From the NCBI GenBank assembly GCA_014656175.1, contig BNBX01000002.1:438776-502775 (forward strand): a stretch of DNA of 64,000 bases, in the 5' to 3' direction. Positions within the stretch are counted from its first letter, which is position 1; every line of letters starts with the position of its first letter. The notes beneath the pieces are model-generated. The model worked only from the letters and a program-made list of their open reading frames with translations. It did no database searches and was not told the origin of the DNA. A program made the position numbers and the translations under genes. This document shows positions 26,506-35,545 of this stretch, piece by piece. The DNA comes from Streptomyces werraensis (GTDB taxonomy: Bacteria > Actinomycetota > Actinomycetes > Streptomycetales > Streptomycetaceae).

Positions 26506-28140
26506 TCAAAGCTCCGGGCGGGCCCGCTCCACCACCGATGCCAGATCCAGGGTGTGCGGCAGCGTCCCGAACGCGGCGCCCGCGTCGCCGCCCAGCCGCC
26601 CCGCGCAGAACGCGTCCGCCACCTCCGGCGGCGCGTACCGCACCAGCAGCGACCCCTGCAGCACCAGCGCCAGCCGCTCCGTCAGCCGCCGCGCCCGCCC
26701 CTCGGCGCCCTCCAGGTCCGCCAGATCCGTCAGCAGGCCCTTGATCGCCGCGTCCAGCCGGTGGTCCGCCCCGCGCGCCCGCCCGACCTCCCGCAGGTAC
26801 GCGTCCAGCGTCCCCGGGTCACGGCCCAGTGCCCGCAGCACGTCGAGCGCCTGCACGTTGCCCGCGCCCTCCCAGATCGAGTTCAGCGGCGACTCCCGCA
26901 CCAGCCGGGGCATCCCCGACTCCTCCACGTAGCCGTTGCCGCCGAGGCACTCCGACGCCTCCACCGCGACCGGCGCGCACCGCTTCGTCACCCAGTACTT
27001 CGCCGCCGGCACCGCGATCCGCAGCAGCGCCCGCTCCTGCTCGCCGCCGTCGTCGTACGCCGCCGCCAGCCGCAGCGCCAGCGTCGTCGCCGCCTCCGAC
27101 TCCAGCGCCAGGTCGGCCAGCACGTTCCGCATCAGCGGCTTGTCGAGCAGCTTCCCGCCGAACGCCTCCCGGTGCGCGCAGTGGTGCACCGCCTGCGCCA
27201 CGGCCTGCCGCATCAGCCCCGCCGAGCCCAGCACGCAGTCCAGCCGCGTGGCCGCCACCATCCCGAGGATGGTGCGCACCCCGCGGCCCTCCTCGCCGAC
27301 CCGGCGCGCCCACGTCCCGTCGAACTCGACCTCGGCGGAGGCGTTGGAGCGGTTGCCCAGCTTGTCCTTGAGCCGTTGCAGGGCGAAGACGTTGCGGGAG
27401 CCGTCCTCCAGCACCCTCGGCACCAGGAAGCACGTCAGCCCGCCGGGCGCCTGCGCCAGCACCAGGAAGGCGTCCGACATCGGCGCCGAGCAGAACCACT
27501 TGTGCCCGGTCAGCGCGTACGTCCCGTCCTCGGCCAGCGGCCGCGCGGCCGTCGTGTTCGCCCGGACGTCGCTGCCGCCCTGCTTCTCGGTCATCCCCAT
27601 ACCGAACAGCGCGCCGGGCTTCTGCCCGGCGGGCCGCAGGGCGCGGTCGTAGACCACCGACGTCAGCCGGGGCTCCCACTCCGCGGCCAGCTCCGGGTCG
27701 GTGCGCAGCGCGGGCACCGCCGCGTGCGTCATCGACAGCGGACAGCAGTTGCCCGCCTCCACCTGCGTCCACATCAGGAAGGCCGCCGCCCGCCGCACAT
27801 GTCCGCCGGGCCGCCCCCAGGCCGCCGTCAGCCCCGCCGAGACGCCCTTGCCGAGCAGCCGGTGCCAGGCCGGATGGAACTCGACCTCGTCGATCCGCCG
27901 GCCGTACCGGTCATGGGTGCGCAGCCGCGGCGGGTTCTCGTTCGCCTGCGCCCCCCACTCCTGCACCTGGGCGGATCCGCACGTGTGCCCCAGCGCCGAC
28001 AGCTCCGCGAGCCCGTCCTCCCGGGCCTCGGGCGTCAGGTGCCGCTCGACCGCCTCCACCAGGGCCGGGTCCGAGCCGAACACGTCGTACTGGACGAGCG
28101 GCGGAACCTGGTTGGTCACGGTGTGCGTGATGCCTGCCAT
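26506..28140 (-). CDS. aidB: AidB-like acyl-CoA dehydrogenase
   Basis: 544-aa flavoprotein matching E. coli AidB in length and motifs throughout: THTVTNQVPPL at the N-terminus, NPPRLRTHDRYGRRIDEVEFHPAWH, GMGMTEKQGGSDVRANTT, RLKDKLGNRSNASAEVEF, ECLGGNGYVEESGMPRLVRE and PLNSIWEGAGNVQ. AidB is induced by alkylating agents, binds FAD and DNA, and shows weak isovaleryl-CoA dehydrogenase activity; its protective mechanism is unsettled. ATG 28140 starts the homologous region. No ada or alkB gene is adjacent, so alkylation control is not evident here. Family assignment is strong, function by family. Confidence 0.9.
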   Translation of the reverse strand: MAGITHTVTNQVPPLVQYDVFGSDPALVEAVERHLTPEAREDGLAELSALGHTCGSAQVQEWGAQANENPPRLRTHDRYGRRIDEVEFHPAWHRLLGKGVSAGLTAAWGRPGGHVRRAAAFLMWTQVEAGNCCPLSMTHAAVPALRTDPELAAEWEPRLTSVVYDRALRPAGQKPGALFGMGMTEKQGGSDVRANTTAARPLAEDGTYALTGHKWFCSAPMSDAFLVLAQAPGGLTCFLVPRVLEDGSRNVFALQRLKDKLGNRSNASAEVEFDGTWARRVGEEGRGVRTILGMVAATRLDCVLGSAGLMRQAVAQAVHHCAHREAFGGKLLDKPLMRNVLADLALESEAATTLALRLAAAYDDGGEQERALLRIAVPAAKYWVTKRCAPVAVEASECLGGNGYVEESGMPRLVRESPLNSIWEGAGNVQALDVLRALGRDPGTLDAYLREVGRARGADHRLDAAIKGLLTDLADLEGAEGRARRLTERLALVLQGSLLVRYAPPEVADAFCAGRLGGDAGAAFGTLPHTLDLASVVERARPEL

Positions 28141-28230
28141 GGGGCGAACCTACCCCGCCCCCCGGCCCGCCTCACGCGAGGACCGGGCCTGTGGGTGAGT
28201 GGCGCCGGGCGTGGCGGATACCTTTGGTTC

Positions 28231-29385
28231 GTGCAGCCAGCAAGTGAATCCCCAGACGCGCCCTCCGGTCGCCTCCACCGGGCACGCGCCCTGTACCGGA
28301 ACGTCTCCAAACGCAGGACGGCCTGGCTGCTGCTGAAGGACACCGTCAACTCGTGCATGGAGTACCGCATCCTGGGCCTGGCGGCCGAGGCGGCGTTCTT
28401 CACGCTGCTGTCGGTGCCCCCGCTGCTGCTCAGTCTGATCGGTCTGCTCGGCTACGTCGACGCGTGGACCGGCGCGGACACCATCCAGAGCGTGCAGCGC
28501 AACCTCCTGGACGCCTCCCGCACGGTGCTGTCCGACCGCGGCGTCACGGAGGTCGCGGAGCCGATCCTGAGAGACGTCACCAAGGGCGGCCGGCCCGACG
28601 TGATCTCCCTCGGCTTCCTGATCGCCGTGTGGTCGGGCTCCCGCGCGGTGAACGTCTTCATCGACACCATCACCGTCATGTACGGCCTCGACGGCGTCCG
28701 GGGCATCGTCAGGACCCGGCTGCTCGCCTTCCTGCTGTTCATCGTGGCCCTGCTGATCGGCTCGGTCGCGCTGCCGCTGATGGTCGCGGGACCGGACGCG
28801 GTGGTGGACGTCGTGCCCTGGTCGACGACGGTCGTGCAGATCCTCTACTGGCCCGTCGTCATCCTGCTCTCCGTGGCCTTCCTGACCACGCTCTACCACG
28901 TGTCCGTGCCCGTCCGCTCCCCGTGGATCGAGGACGTGCCGGGCGCGCTGGTCGCCCTCGCCATGTGGGTGCTGGGCAGCTTCCTGCTGCGCATCTACCT
29001 CACCAACACCGTCGAGGGCCCCACCATCTACGGCTCCCTCGCCGCCCCCGTGGCCGTACTGCTGTGGATCGGCGTGTCCGCGTTCGCCGTGCTCGTCGGG
29101 GCGGCCGTCAACGCGGCCATCGACCGGGTGTGGCCGGCCGCCGCCACCGCCGCGGCCCGCGAGGCCAACGAGCGGCAGCGGCAGGCGCAGGTCGCCGAGT
29201 ACGTCGCCCGCACCACCGCGTCCGGGAACGCGGACCCCGACATGCCGTCCGAGTTCCCCGAACGCTGGTCGCGCTTCCTGCCCCCCGAGGACGTCACCTC
29301 CCGCCTCCGCACCCACTCCAAGTCCGCCCAGCCCCGCAACGGGTCCGGGGACGTCCCGGGCCACGACGACAAGCGCCGCGACTGA
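28231..29385 (+). CDS. YihY/BrkB-family membrane protein
   Basis: 384-aa polytopic protein of the YihY/virulence factor BrkB family. About six helices span residues 45-310, with the motif NSCMEYRILGLAAEAAFFTLLSVPPLL near the first helix and the conserved GPTIYGSLAAPVAVLLWIGVSAFAVLVGAAVNA toward the end. A hydrophilic C-terminal tail of about 80 residues follows, including an Ala/Arg/Gln-rich coiled-coil-like stretch. The name RNase BN once applied to the family is erroneous; function is unknown. GTG 28231 lies 6 nt after TACCTT (28219-28224), so the mRNA is probably leaderless. Confidence 0.88.
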   Translation: MQPASESPDAPSGRLHRARALYRNVSKRRTAWLLLKDTVNSCMEYRILGLAAEAAFFTLLSVPPLLLSLIGLLGYVDAWTGADTIQSVQRNLLDASRTVLSDRGVTEVAEPILRDVTKGGRPDVISLGFLIAVWSGSRAVNVFIDTITVMYGLDGVRGIVRTRLLAFLLFIVALLIGSVALPLMVAGPDAVVDVVPWSTTVVQILYWPVVILLSVAFLTTLYHVSVPVRSPWIEDVPGALVALAMWVLGSFLLRIYLTNTVEGPTIYGSLAAPVAVLLWIGVSAFAVLVGAAVNAAIDRVWPAAATAAAREANERQRQAQVAEYVARTTASGNADPDMPSEFPERWSRFLPPEDVTSRLRTHSKSAQPRNGSGDVPGHDDKRRD

Positions 29386-29431
29386 CACGAGGGGTTCCGG
29401 CTGGGCCGACGCGAGGGGTTCCGGGGGGGCC

Positions 29432-30271
29432 TCACCCCTTCCAGGCCCCGTCCGCCGCCGCCTGCCGCACGACGTCGGAGAAGTCCCGCGGCTCCCGGCC
29501 CAGCACCCGGCGCACCCCGTCCTCCACGTGCGCGTTGCGTCCGTCGAGCAGGGTCGCGAACACCTCGACGAGGAACGCGGCCTCCTCGTCCGGCACCCCG
29601 AACCCGGTCAGCGTCCCCCGGTAGGCGTCCGCCGGCACCGCCCGGTACGTCAGCGGCCGTCCCGTCGCCTCCGCGATCTCCGCCACCGCCTCCGCCCAGG
29701 TGAGCAGCCGCGGCCCCGTCACGGTCAGCGTCCGCCCCGCGTACCGCTCCCCGCCGGCCAGCGCGGCCACCACCACCTCCGCGACGTCCCGTACGTCGAC
29801 GAACGGCTCCGCCACCTCGCCCGCCGGGAACACCAGCTCCCCGCTCCGCAGCTCCTCCGCCAGCGGCCCCTCGCCGAAGTTCTGCGCGAACCACGCCGAC
29901 CGCACCACCGTCCAGTCCGCGCCGGACGCCCGCAGCGCCTCCTCCGCGGGCAGCGCCTGGTCCTCGCCCCGCGCCGACAGCAGCACCAGCCGCCGCACCC
30001 CCACGCCCAGGGCGGTCTCCGCCAGCGCGCCGACCGCCTCGGCCGTCCCCGGTGCGCCCACGTCGGCCGGGTGCACCAGATAGGCCGCGTCGGCCCCGCG
30101 CAGCGCGCCCGCCCACGTCGTCCGGTCCGCCCAGTCGAAGCCGGTCGCCCGCGACGCCGGGCGCACCGTCATCCCGGCCGCCTCCGCGGCCCGCGCCACC
30201 CGGCTCCCGGTCCGTCCCGAGGCCCCGGTGACCACCAGTGTCATGTCCTTCGTACGCGTCGTCCCGTCCAT
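29432..30271 (-). CDS. NmrA/SDR-like NAD(P)-binding protein
   Basis: 279-aa atypical short-chain dehydrogenase. The Rossmann motif is VVTGASGRTGSRVARAA (G-x-x-G-x-x-G). DWTVVRSAWFAQNFGEGPLAEELRSGELVFPAGEVAEPFVDVRDVAEV is the usual NmrA/quinone-oxidoreductase-like block. The Tyr-x-x-x-Lys catalytic pair of classical SDRs is not apparent, so it may be a redox sensor or a reductase of other mechanism. ATG 30271 is used; ATG 30244 (MTLVVTG) is a credible alternative because neither has a well-spaced SD. Divergent from an AraC-type regulator 82 bp away, its likely controller. Confidence 0.85.
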   Translation of the reverse strand: MDGTTRTKDMTLVVTGASGRTGSRVARAAEAAGMTVRPASRATGFDWADRTTWAGALRGADAAYLVHPADVGAPGTAEAVGALAETALGVGVRRLVLLSARGEDQALPAEEALRASGADWTVVRSAWFAQNFGEGPLAEELRSGELVFPAGEVAEPFVDVRDVAEVVVAALAGGERYAGRTLTVTGPRLLTWAEAVAEIAEATGRPLTYRAVPADAYRGTLTGFGVPDEEAAFLVEVFATLLDGRNAHVEDGVRRVLGREPRDFSDVVRQAAADGAWKG

Positions 30272-30353
30272 GCCTCCGAGTCAACCGCCGTCGGCCGGGG
30301 GGAACCATCGCCGAGCGGCGCGCCCGCATACGCACGCGTCTACGCTGACCCCC

Positions 30354-31292
30354 ATGGACGCACTCACCGGTCTGCTGGAGGGCCCCCGCGCCCGCGGCGC
30401 GTTCATGATCCGGGCGTGCTTCGACCCGCCGTGGGCGGTGCGGGTGGAGGACCGCGCCCCGCTGACGGTGATGCTCCTCGTACGCGGCGACGCCTGGCTG
30501 CTGCCCGACCGGGGCGAGAGGATCCGGCTGCGCGCCGGGGACCTCGCCGTCGCCCGCGGCCCCGACCCGTACACCTGCGCCGACGCCCCCGGCACCGCGC
30601 CGCAGGCGCTGATCCTGCCCGGCGGCCGGTGCCACTACCCGGACGGACGGCCCCTCAACGGCTCGATGGACCTCGGCGTCCGCACCTGGGGGGACCGCCC
30701 CGACAGCGGGACCGTGCTGCTCATCGGCACCTACCAGATGCGCGGCGAGATCGGCGGCCGGCTGCTGGACGCGCTGCCGCCGCTGCTCTCCCTGGGCGCC
30801 GACGTGTGGGAGTGCCCGCTCACCCCGCTGCTGATGCAGGAGGTCGGGCGGGACGCCCCCGGCCAGGAGGTCGTCCTGGACCGGCTGCTCGACCTCCTCG
30901 TCATCGCCGCCCTGCGCGCCTGGTTCGCCCGCCCCGAGGCGGAGCCGCCCGCCTGGTACGAGGCGCTGTCCGACCCGGTCGTCGGCCCGGTGCTGCGGCT
31001 CCTCCAGGACGACCCGGCCCGCCCCTGGACCGTCGCCGGGCTCGCCGGGAAGGCCGGCGTCTCGCGGGCCGCGCTCGCCCGACGCTTCACCCGGCTCGTC
31101 GGCGAACCCCCGATGTCGTACCTCACCGGCTGGCGCCTCGCCCTCGCCGCCGACCGGCTGCGCGACACCGACGACACCCTCGCCGCCATCGCCCGCCAGG
31201 TCGGCTACAGCAGCGCCTTCGCCCTCTCCACCGCCTTCAAACGGGCCTACGACGTCAGTCCGCAGGAGTGGCGGAACCGGGCCGCCGCGTAA
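30354..31292 (+). CDS. AraC-family regulator with cupin sensor
   Basis: 312-aa regulator. The N-terminal cupin-like domain (MLLVRGDAWLLPDRGERIRLRAGDLAVARGP) would bind a small ligand. The C-terminal ~100 residues carry two helix-turn-helix motifs, WTVAGLAGKAGVSRAALARRFTRLVGEPPMSYLTGWRL and DDTLAAIARQVGYSSAFALSTAFKRAYDVSPQEWR. TACGCT (30341-30346) lies 7 nt before ATG 30354, indicating a leaderless mRNA. Divergent arrangement with the NmrA-type gene suggests that gene is its target. Ligand unknown. Confidence 0.9.
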   Translation: MDALTGLLEGPRARGAFMIRACFDPPWAVRVEDRAPLTVMLLVRGDAWLLPDRGERIRLRAGDLAVARGPDPYTCADAPGTAPQALILPGGRCHYPDGRPLNGSMDLGVRTWGDRPDSGTVLLIGTYQMRGEIGGRLLDALPPLLSLGADVWECPLTPLLMQEVGRDAPGQEVVLDRLLDLLVIAALRAWFARPEAEPPAWYEALSDPVVGPVLRLLQDDPARPWTVAGLAGKAGVSRAALARRFTRLVGEPPMSYLTGWRLALAADRLRDTDDTLAAIARQVGYSSAFALSTAFKRAYDVSPQEWRNRAAA

Positions 31293-31301
31293 CCTGGACC
31301 C

Positions 31302-32000
31302 GTGTACAGGAAGCGCGCGTCACGGCTGCCCGGCGCGGTCGTGTGGACCAGCGTCCCCGCCGGCGGGGACGGGACGGGCCGGGTGCTGCCGGACGGCTGC
31401 ATGGACCTGCTGTGGCACGACGGCCGCCTGCTGGTCGCGGGCCCCGACACCCACGCCCACGTCGACGGAGGAGCGGCAGGACCCTGGTCCGGGATCCGCT
31501 TCCACCCCGGCACCGCACCCTCGCTGCTGGGCGTGCCCGCGCACGAACTGCGCGACCGCCGCGTGGAGTTGGCCGATCTGTGGCCGGCGGCCGAGGTGCG
31601 GCGCGCGTCCGCCCGCGTGCGCGCGGCGCACCACCCGGCGCGCGGTCTGGAGGAGGTCGCCCTGCGCCTGGCCGCGTCGGCCGGCCCGCCCGACCCGCTG
31701 CTGAGCCGCCTCGTCGCGGCCCTCGACGCGGGCCGCCCGGTCGCCGGGACGGCCGACGAACTGGGCCTCGGCCCACGCCAGTTGCACCGCCGCTCGCTCA
31801 CCGCCTTCGGCTACGGCCCGAAGACCCTGGCCCGCATCCTCCGCATGCGCCGTGCCCTGGCGCTGGCCCGCTCGGGCGTCCCCCTCGCGGAGACCGCGAT
31901 CCGCGCCGGCTACGCGGACCAGCCCCATCTGTCGCGTGAGGTACGGAGCTTGACGGGGGTGGCGCTGCGGGAGCTGGTGCCGCCCGGGCCGGCCGCATGA
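31302..32000 (+). CDS. AraC-family regulator with DUF6597-type N-terminus
   Basis: 232-aa protein. The N-terminal half ([47 protein letters not shown]) is the DUF6597 pattern found in helix-turn-helix regulators. The C-terminal HTH pair is [33 protein letters not shown] and [24 protein letters not shown] 31302 lies 6 nt after TAACCT (31290-31295), a -10 that overlaps the stop codon of the preceding araC-type gene. It can thus be transcribed both by read-through and from its own leaderless promoter. Target genes unknown. Confidence 0.85.
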   Translation: MYRKRASRLPGAVVWTSVPAGGDGTGRVLPDGCMDLLWHDGRLLVAGPDTHAHVDGGAAGPWSGIRFHPGTAPSLLGVPAHELRDRRVELADLWPAAEVRRASARVRAAHHPARGLEEVALRLAASAGPPDPLLSRLVAALDAGRPVAGTADELGLGPRQLHRRSLTAFGYGPKTLARILRMRRALALARSGVPLAETAIRAGYADQPHLSREVRSLTGVALRELVPPGPAA

Positions 32001-32168
32001 CGCCGAAGGAGTCCAGGGGCCGATGACGCCGTCGCGCCACGCCGCCTGACAGACCTCTTCGGCGACCGGATCGGCGTGTCCACCGTGGCCCCCCGGTCCG
32101 GGAGCGAGGCCCAGGCCGCCCGTCTGCCGGACCTGCCGAGGGACGGCCCGCGGCCCACGCGCCGAGCG

Positions 32169-32570
32169 TCAGTCCCGAGAGGGGAGCGGGGCGAAGAGGT
32201 CCACCCCGTTGCCGTCCGGGTCGAGCACGACGGCGTACCGCTGCCCCCACACCGCGTCCCACGGCTTCAGCTCGGCACGGGCCCCGGCCTCCACCAGCTC
32301 CGCGTACAGCGCGTCGACCTCCGCGGGGCTGTCGCAGCGCACGGCCAGGGAGGTGCGGCCCCCGCCCGACGGAGGCCGCCATCCCGGGTGGAACGACCGG
32401 ACCGTCTCCTCGGTGTCCAGCAACAACCGCATCCCGCCCGGCAGTTCCGCCTCGACGTGTCCCTCCGTCTCGGCCCCTTGAGGGAACGCAGGCCCGAGCC
32501 GCCGGTAGAAGGCGACGGAGGCGGCCATGTCCGAGACGACCAGTCCGATGGCATCGAATCGTGTGCTCAT
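32169..32570 (-). CDS. VOC-family (glyoxalase-like) protein
   Basis: 133-aa vicinal-oxygen-chelate protein: AIGLVVSDMAASVAFYRRLG at the N-terminus, GGRTSLAVRCDSPAEVDALYAELVEAGARAELKPWDAVWGQRYAVVLDPDGNGVDLFAPL in the second beta-alpha-beta-beta-beta unit. Family members are dioxygenases, glyoxalases or drug-binding resistance proteins; the first metal His is not obvious, so it may be a binding protein. ATG 32570 lies 7 nt after TACCGT (complement of 32578-32583), so the mRNA is probably leaderless. Divergent from the SDR gene. Confidence 0.85.
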   Translation of the reverse strand: MSTRFDAIGLVVSDMAASVAFYRRLGPAFPQGAETEGHVEAELPGGMRLLLDTEETVRSFHPGWRPPSGGGRTSLAVRCDSPAEVDALYAELVEAGARAELKPWDAVWGQRYAVVLDPDGNGVDLFAPLPSRD

Positions 32571-32639
32571 GCGGCCGACGGTAGGGCGGGGACGGGGCGG
32601 GCGTCTTGAACGAATCGGACACGGGTCCTGGCGGAGGCC

Positions 32640-32654
32640 ATAGGCGATGCCTAT
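32640..32654. promoter_or_regulatory. LysR-type operator (T-N11-A) upstream of SDR
   Basis: ATAGGC-GAT-GCCTAT is a perfect 6-bp inverted repeat containing the T-N11-A core typical of LysR-type regulators. It lies in the divergent region between the VOC and SDR genes, about 120 bp before the SDR start. The only lysR gene in the window (33579-34487) is the next gene after the SDR and converges on it, making it the natural candidate to bind here. A second repeat, GAATTCC (32720-32726) and GGAATTC (32737-32743), lies in the SDR leader. Confidence 0.6.
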
Positions 32655-32776
32655 ACCCTCGCCTCACTTTTCGTCTTTGATTCCCGTTTCCGGGCGCACG
32701 TACGGTCTTCTCGTTCCCCGAATTCCTCAGTTCCGTGGAATTCCCTCCCGATGGCCCGTCGACGAAAGGACGGATC

Positions 32777-33550
32777 ATGTCCACCGCACTGCAGAACGAA
32801 AAGGCCGCCGGAACGCGCGAACTCACGGGAAAGCGCGCCCTCGTCACGGGCGGCACCCGGGGCATCGGTGCGGCCGTCGTGCGCCGGCTCCTCGACGCGG
32901 GCGCCGACGTGCTGACCACCGCCCGCTCGGCCTCCGGCACCGTGCCGGAGGGGGCCCGCTTCACGGCGGCCGACGTGCGGACCCGCGAGGGCGCGGAGGC
33001 GCTGGCGGAAGCCGTGCGGGAAGGGCTCGGAGGCGTGGACATCGTCGTCCACAATGCGGGCGGCGCGACCCCGTACCCCGGCGCCCTGGCCATCCCGGAC
33101 GCGGAGTGGCAGGGCGCGCTGGACCTCAACTACCTTTCGGCGGTACGGCTGGACGCGCTGCTGGCGCCGGGGATGCGGGAGCGGCGCGCGGGGGCGATCG
33201 TGCACGTGTCGTCGGCCGTGGTGCCCGTTCCGGGCCCTCTGTTCCTGCACTACACGGCGGCCAAGGCGGCTCTGGAGAACTACAGCCGCGGACTGGCCGC
33301 GGAGCTGGCGCCCGACGGAGTCCGAGTCAACACGGTGACCCCCGGCCGCACGGCCACCCCCGGCGGTGAGGAGACGCGCAGGCAGTGGGCCGCCCTGAGC
33401 GACACCACCGGCGCCACGTCGACCCCGCCCCTCGGCCGTGAGGGCCTGCCGGACGACATCGCCCACGCGGTGCTGTACCTCGTCTCAGACCGGGCGAGCT
33501 GGGTCACCGGCACCAACCTCGTGGTGGACGGCGGGGAATTCCCGCGGTGA
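32777..33550 (+). CDS. Short-chain dehydrogenase/reductase
   Basis: 257-aa classical SDR. Cofactor motif TGGTRGIGAAVVRRLL, NAGG after strand 4, catalytic Ser in VHVSSAVV, and Y-x-x-x-K in HYTAAKAALENYSRGLAAELAPDGVRVNTVTPG. The C-terminal ITDDIAHAVLYLVSDRASWVTGTNLVVDGGEF-like end is typical of oxidoreductases with broad substrates. ATG 32777 (MSTALQNEKAA) has an AAAGGA SD 8 nt upstream; an in-frame ATG at 32735 has none. A LysR-type operator precedes the gene. Substrate unknown. Confidence 0.9.
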   Translation: MSTALQNEKAAGTRELTGKRALVTGGTRGIGAAVVRRLLDAGADVLTTARSASGTVPEGARFTAADVRTREGAEALAEAVREGLGGVDIVVHNAGGATPYPGALAIPDAEWQGALDLNYLSAVRLDALLAPGMRERRAGAIVHVSSAVVPVPGPLFLHYTAAKAALENYSRGLAAELAPDGVRVNTVTPGRTATPGGEETRRQWAALSDTTGATSTPPLGREGLPDDIAHAVLYLVSDRASWVTGTNLVVDGGEFPR

Positions 33551-33578
33551 ATTCACGGTCGGTCCGCGGCCGGCCGCG

Positions 33579-34487
33579 TCAGGAATTCCGGGAGAGCGAC
33601 ACGGCTTCCGGCGCGGCCCCCGACCACTTCTCCTTCCGCAGGAGCTCGAGCAGCGTCCTCTCCGCCGGGCCCGCGTCCTGCCGGAGCACGGCGATGACCG
33701 GGCGGGAGAGGGCCGGGGCCACCGGGCGGACGACGTGCTCGTGACCGGGCGGCACCGCCGACGCGGGCAGCAGCGTCACGCCCAGCCCTTCGGCGGCCCA
33801 GCGCACGGCCGTCGCCGCCTGGGACACCCGGGCGGCGGTCGCCGGCGTCAGCCCGTGATCCTGGACCACCTCCACCAGGACGGCGTCGAGGGCGCTGTCC
33901 CGGTCGAACCGCACCCACGGCTCATCCTTCAGCTCGCTCAACTCCACCCGCTCCGAGTCCAGTCGCGGGTGGCCCTCGCCCAGCACCACGACCAGCTCCT
34001 CGTGGCCCAGGCGGTGGGCGTCGGAGGGGGTGCGGTCGCAGGCCGCCATCAGCGCGAAGTCCAGCGCGCCCCGGCGGCACAGCCGGTCCAGCTCGGCCGC
34101 GCCGGGCTCCTCGAAGACGGTGGTCTCCAACCGGGGGTACCGGCGGCGCAGTTCGCCCAGGGCGCGGGGCAACTGGCGTGTACCGAAGCCCATCTGCACG
34201 GCGACCACCAGCTCGCCCACCAGGTCCTCGGCACCGGCCCGTGCGGTCGCACGCGCCCGCCGGGACGCGGTCACGGCGACCTGCGCCTCCCGCAGGAACG
34301 CCCGGCCCACCGTGGTGGGCACCAGCCCCGTCGGGGTGCGGGCGAACAGCTTCACCCCGAGCTCCCGCTCCAGCCCGCGGATCTGCTGGGACACCGAGGG
34401 CTGTGCCACGTGCAGCCGTTCGGCGGCCGCGGTCACCGAGCCCTCCTCCGCGACGGCGAGGGCGTACTCGTACTGGCGCAGGCTCAT
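33579..34487 (-). CDS. LysR-family transcriptional regulator
   Basis: 302-aa regulator. The N-terminal winged HTH (MSLRQYEYALAVAEEGSVTAAAERLHVAQPSVSQQIRGLERELGVKLFART) is followed by a periplasmic-binding-like effector domain from about residue 90 (LVGELVVAVQMGFGTRQLPRALGELRRRYPRLETTV). ATG 34487 starts the HTH; the longer open frame upstream is low-complexity and lacks an SD. It converges on the SDR gene 28 bp away, and the T-N11-A site at 32640 is a plausible target. Effector unknown. Confidence 0.9.
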   Translation of the reverse strand: MSLRQYEYALAVAEEGSVTAAAERLHVAQPSVSQQIRGLERELGVKLFARTPTGLVPTTVGRAFLREAQVAVTASRRARATARAGAEDLVGELVVAVQMGFGTRQLPRALGELRRRYPRLETTVFEEPGAAELDRLCRRGALDFALMAACDRTPSDAHRLGHEELVVVLGEGHPRLDSERVELSELKDEPWVRFDRDSALDAVLVEVVQDHGLTPATAARVSQAATAVRWAAEGLGVTLLPASAVPPGHEHVVRPVAPALSRPVIAVLRQDAGPAERTLLELLRKEKWSGAAPEAVSLSRNS

Positions 34488-34587
34488 CGGCTCCGGTGTC
34501 CCCTTCCCGTGGTGCGGCGCGCTGAGCCCATCGTAGGCGCGGGCCCCCGCGGCCGGGGCTCGCGCACGCGCGCGTAGGCTCCGGCGC

Positions 34588-35235
34588 ATGGCCGACCCCG
34601 CGCTCCTCGTCTACACCCGCACCACCGACTACCGGCACGACTCCATCCCGGCCGGCATCGCCGCGCTGCGTTCCCTCGGCGGCTTCGAGGTCCACGCCCA
34701 CGAGGACCCCGCGGCGCTGGAGGAGCCGCTCGACCGGTACGCGGCGGTCGTGTTCCTCTCCACCAGCGGCGACGTGCTCACCCCGGCCGGGCGCGAGCGG
34801 CTCGCCGCGTACGTCGAGGGCGGCGGCGGCTTCGTCGGCGTGCACGCGGCGGCCTGCACGGAGTACGGCTGGCCCTACTACGGCGACCTCCTCGGCGCAC
34901 GTTTCGCCGGCCACCCCCCGGTCCAGCCCGGCCGTGCCCTCGTCGAGGACCACGACCACCCGGCGACCCGGCACCTGCCTCCCGTCTGGGAGGTGACCGA
35001 CGAGTGGTACGACTTCCAGGCCGGCCCGCGGCCCTCCGCGCGCGTCCTGCTCTCCGCCGACGAGACCTCGTACGCCGGGGGCACGATGGGGGACGACCAC
35101 CCGCTGGCCTGGTGCCGCACACAGGGCGCGGGCCGTGTCTTCTACACCGCCCTCGGCCACACCGTCGAGGCCTACGGCGACCCGCTCTTCCGCGCCCATC
35201 TGCGCGGCGGAATCACCTGGGCCGCGGCCCGCTGA
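34588..35235 (+). CDS. ThuA-domain protein
   Basis: 215-aa ThuA-like protein of the class I glutamine-amidotransferase-like fold. Motifs: LLVYTRTTDYRHDSIPAGIAAL, VVFLSTSGDVLTPAGRERLAAYVEGGGGFVGVHAAACTEYGWPYYGDLLGARFAGHP, HPLAWCRTQGAGRVFYTALGHTVEAY. ThuA domains occur in trehalose/sugar utilisation loci but their enzymatic role is poorly defined; no catalytic Cys triad is evident. No signal peptide is present. ATG 34588 is 7 nt after TAGGCT (34575-34580), so it is probably leaderless. Divergent from the lysR gene. Confidence 0.87.
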   Translation: MADPALLVYTRTTDYRHDSIPAGIAALRSLGGFEVHAHEDPAALEEPLDRYAAVVFLSTSGDVLTPAGRERLAAYVEGGGGFVGVHAAACTEYGWPYYGDLLGARFAGHPPVQPGRALVEDHDHPATRHLPPVWEVTDEWYDFQAGPRPSARVLLSADETSYAGGTMGDDHPLAWCRTQGAGRVFYTALGHTVEAYGDPLFRAHLRGGITWAAAR

Positions 35236-35545
35236 CAGCCCCGTTCGGCCCATCGGGTCCACCCGTCTCTCCCCACCGGACAGAAAGCGCTTCCTGGTGG
35301 AGAACCGCGGCCACGGGGCGGGAAGAACCCCGTCACGCGGCCTCGGGCCGCGAGCTGTTCGGGGAGGAATAGCGGGGGGAGGTGTGGTGCTCTTGTTGTT
35401 ACCGGCGGGTTGGGCTCGCGCCCGGTGGGGGGCTCGGCGCCACGGCGCCCCGTGTGCCGGTGGTGACCGGACCGCGAGGCCCGGTCGAGTGCACGGAGCG
35501 CGTGCGGCGTGCCCGTACCGCGCGGGGTGAAAGGGCGGTGGGCGT
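35236..35545. other. Intergenic region ThuA / carboxylesterase
   Basis: 310 bp with no credible ORF. It presumably holds a 3' end for the ThuA gene and the promoter of the carboxylesterase gene. A GGGGGAGGTGTGG stretch with a TTGTTGTTACC patch (about 35390-35402) is locally AT-richer and could be part of a promoter. No clear palindrome or terminator stem is evident. Confidence 0.4.

Noticed and set aside
29388..29424. Direct repeat CGAGGGGTTCCGG (29388 and 29412) between convergent genes
   Set aside because: Two copies only; probably a local duplication in the 3' ends. Not a CRISPR or attachment site.
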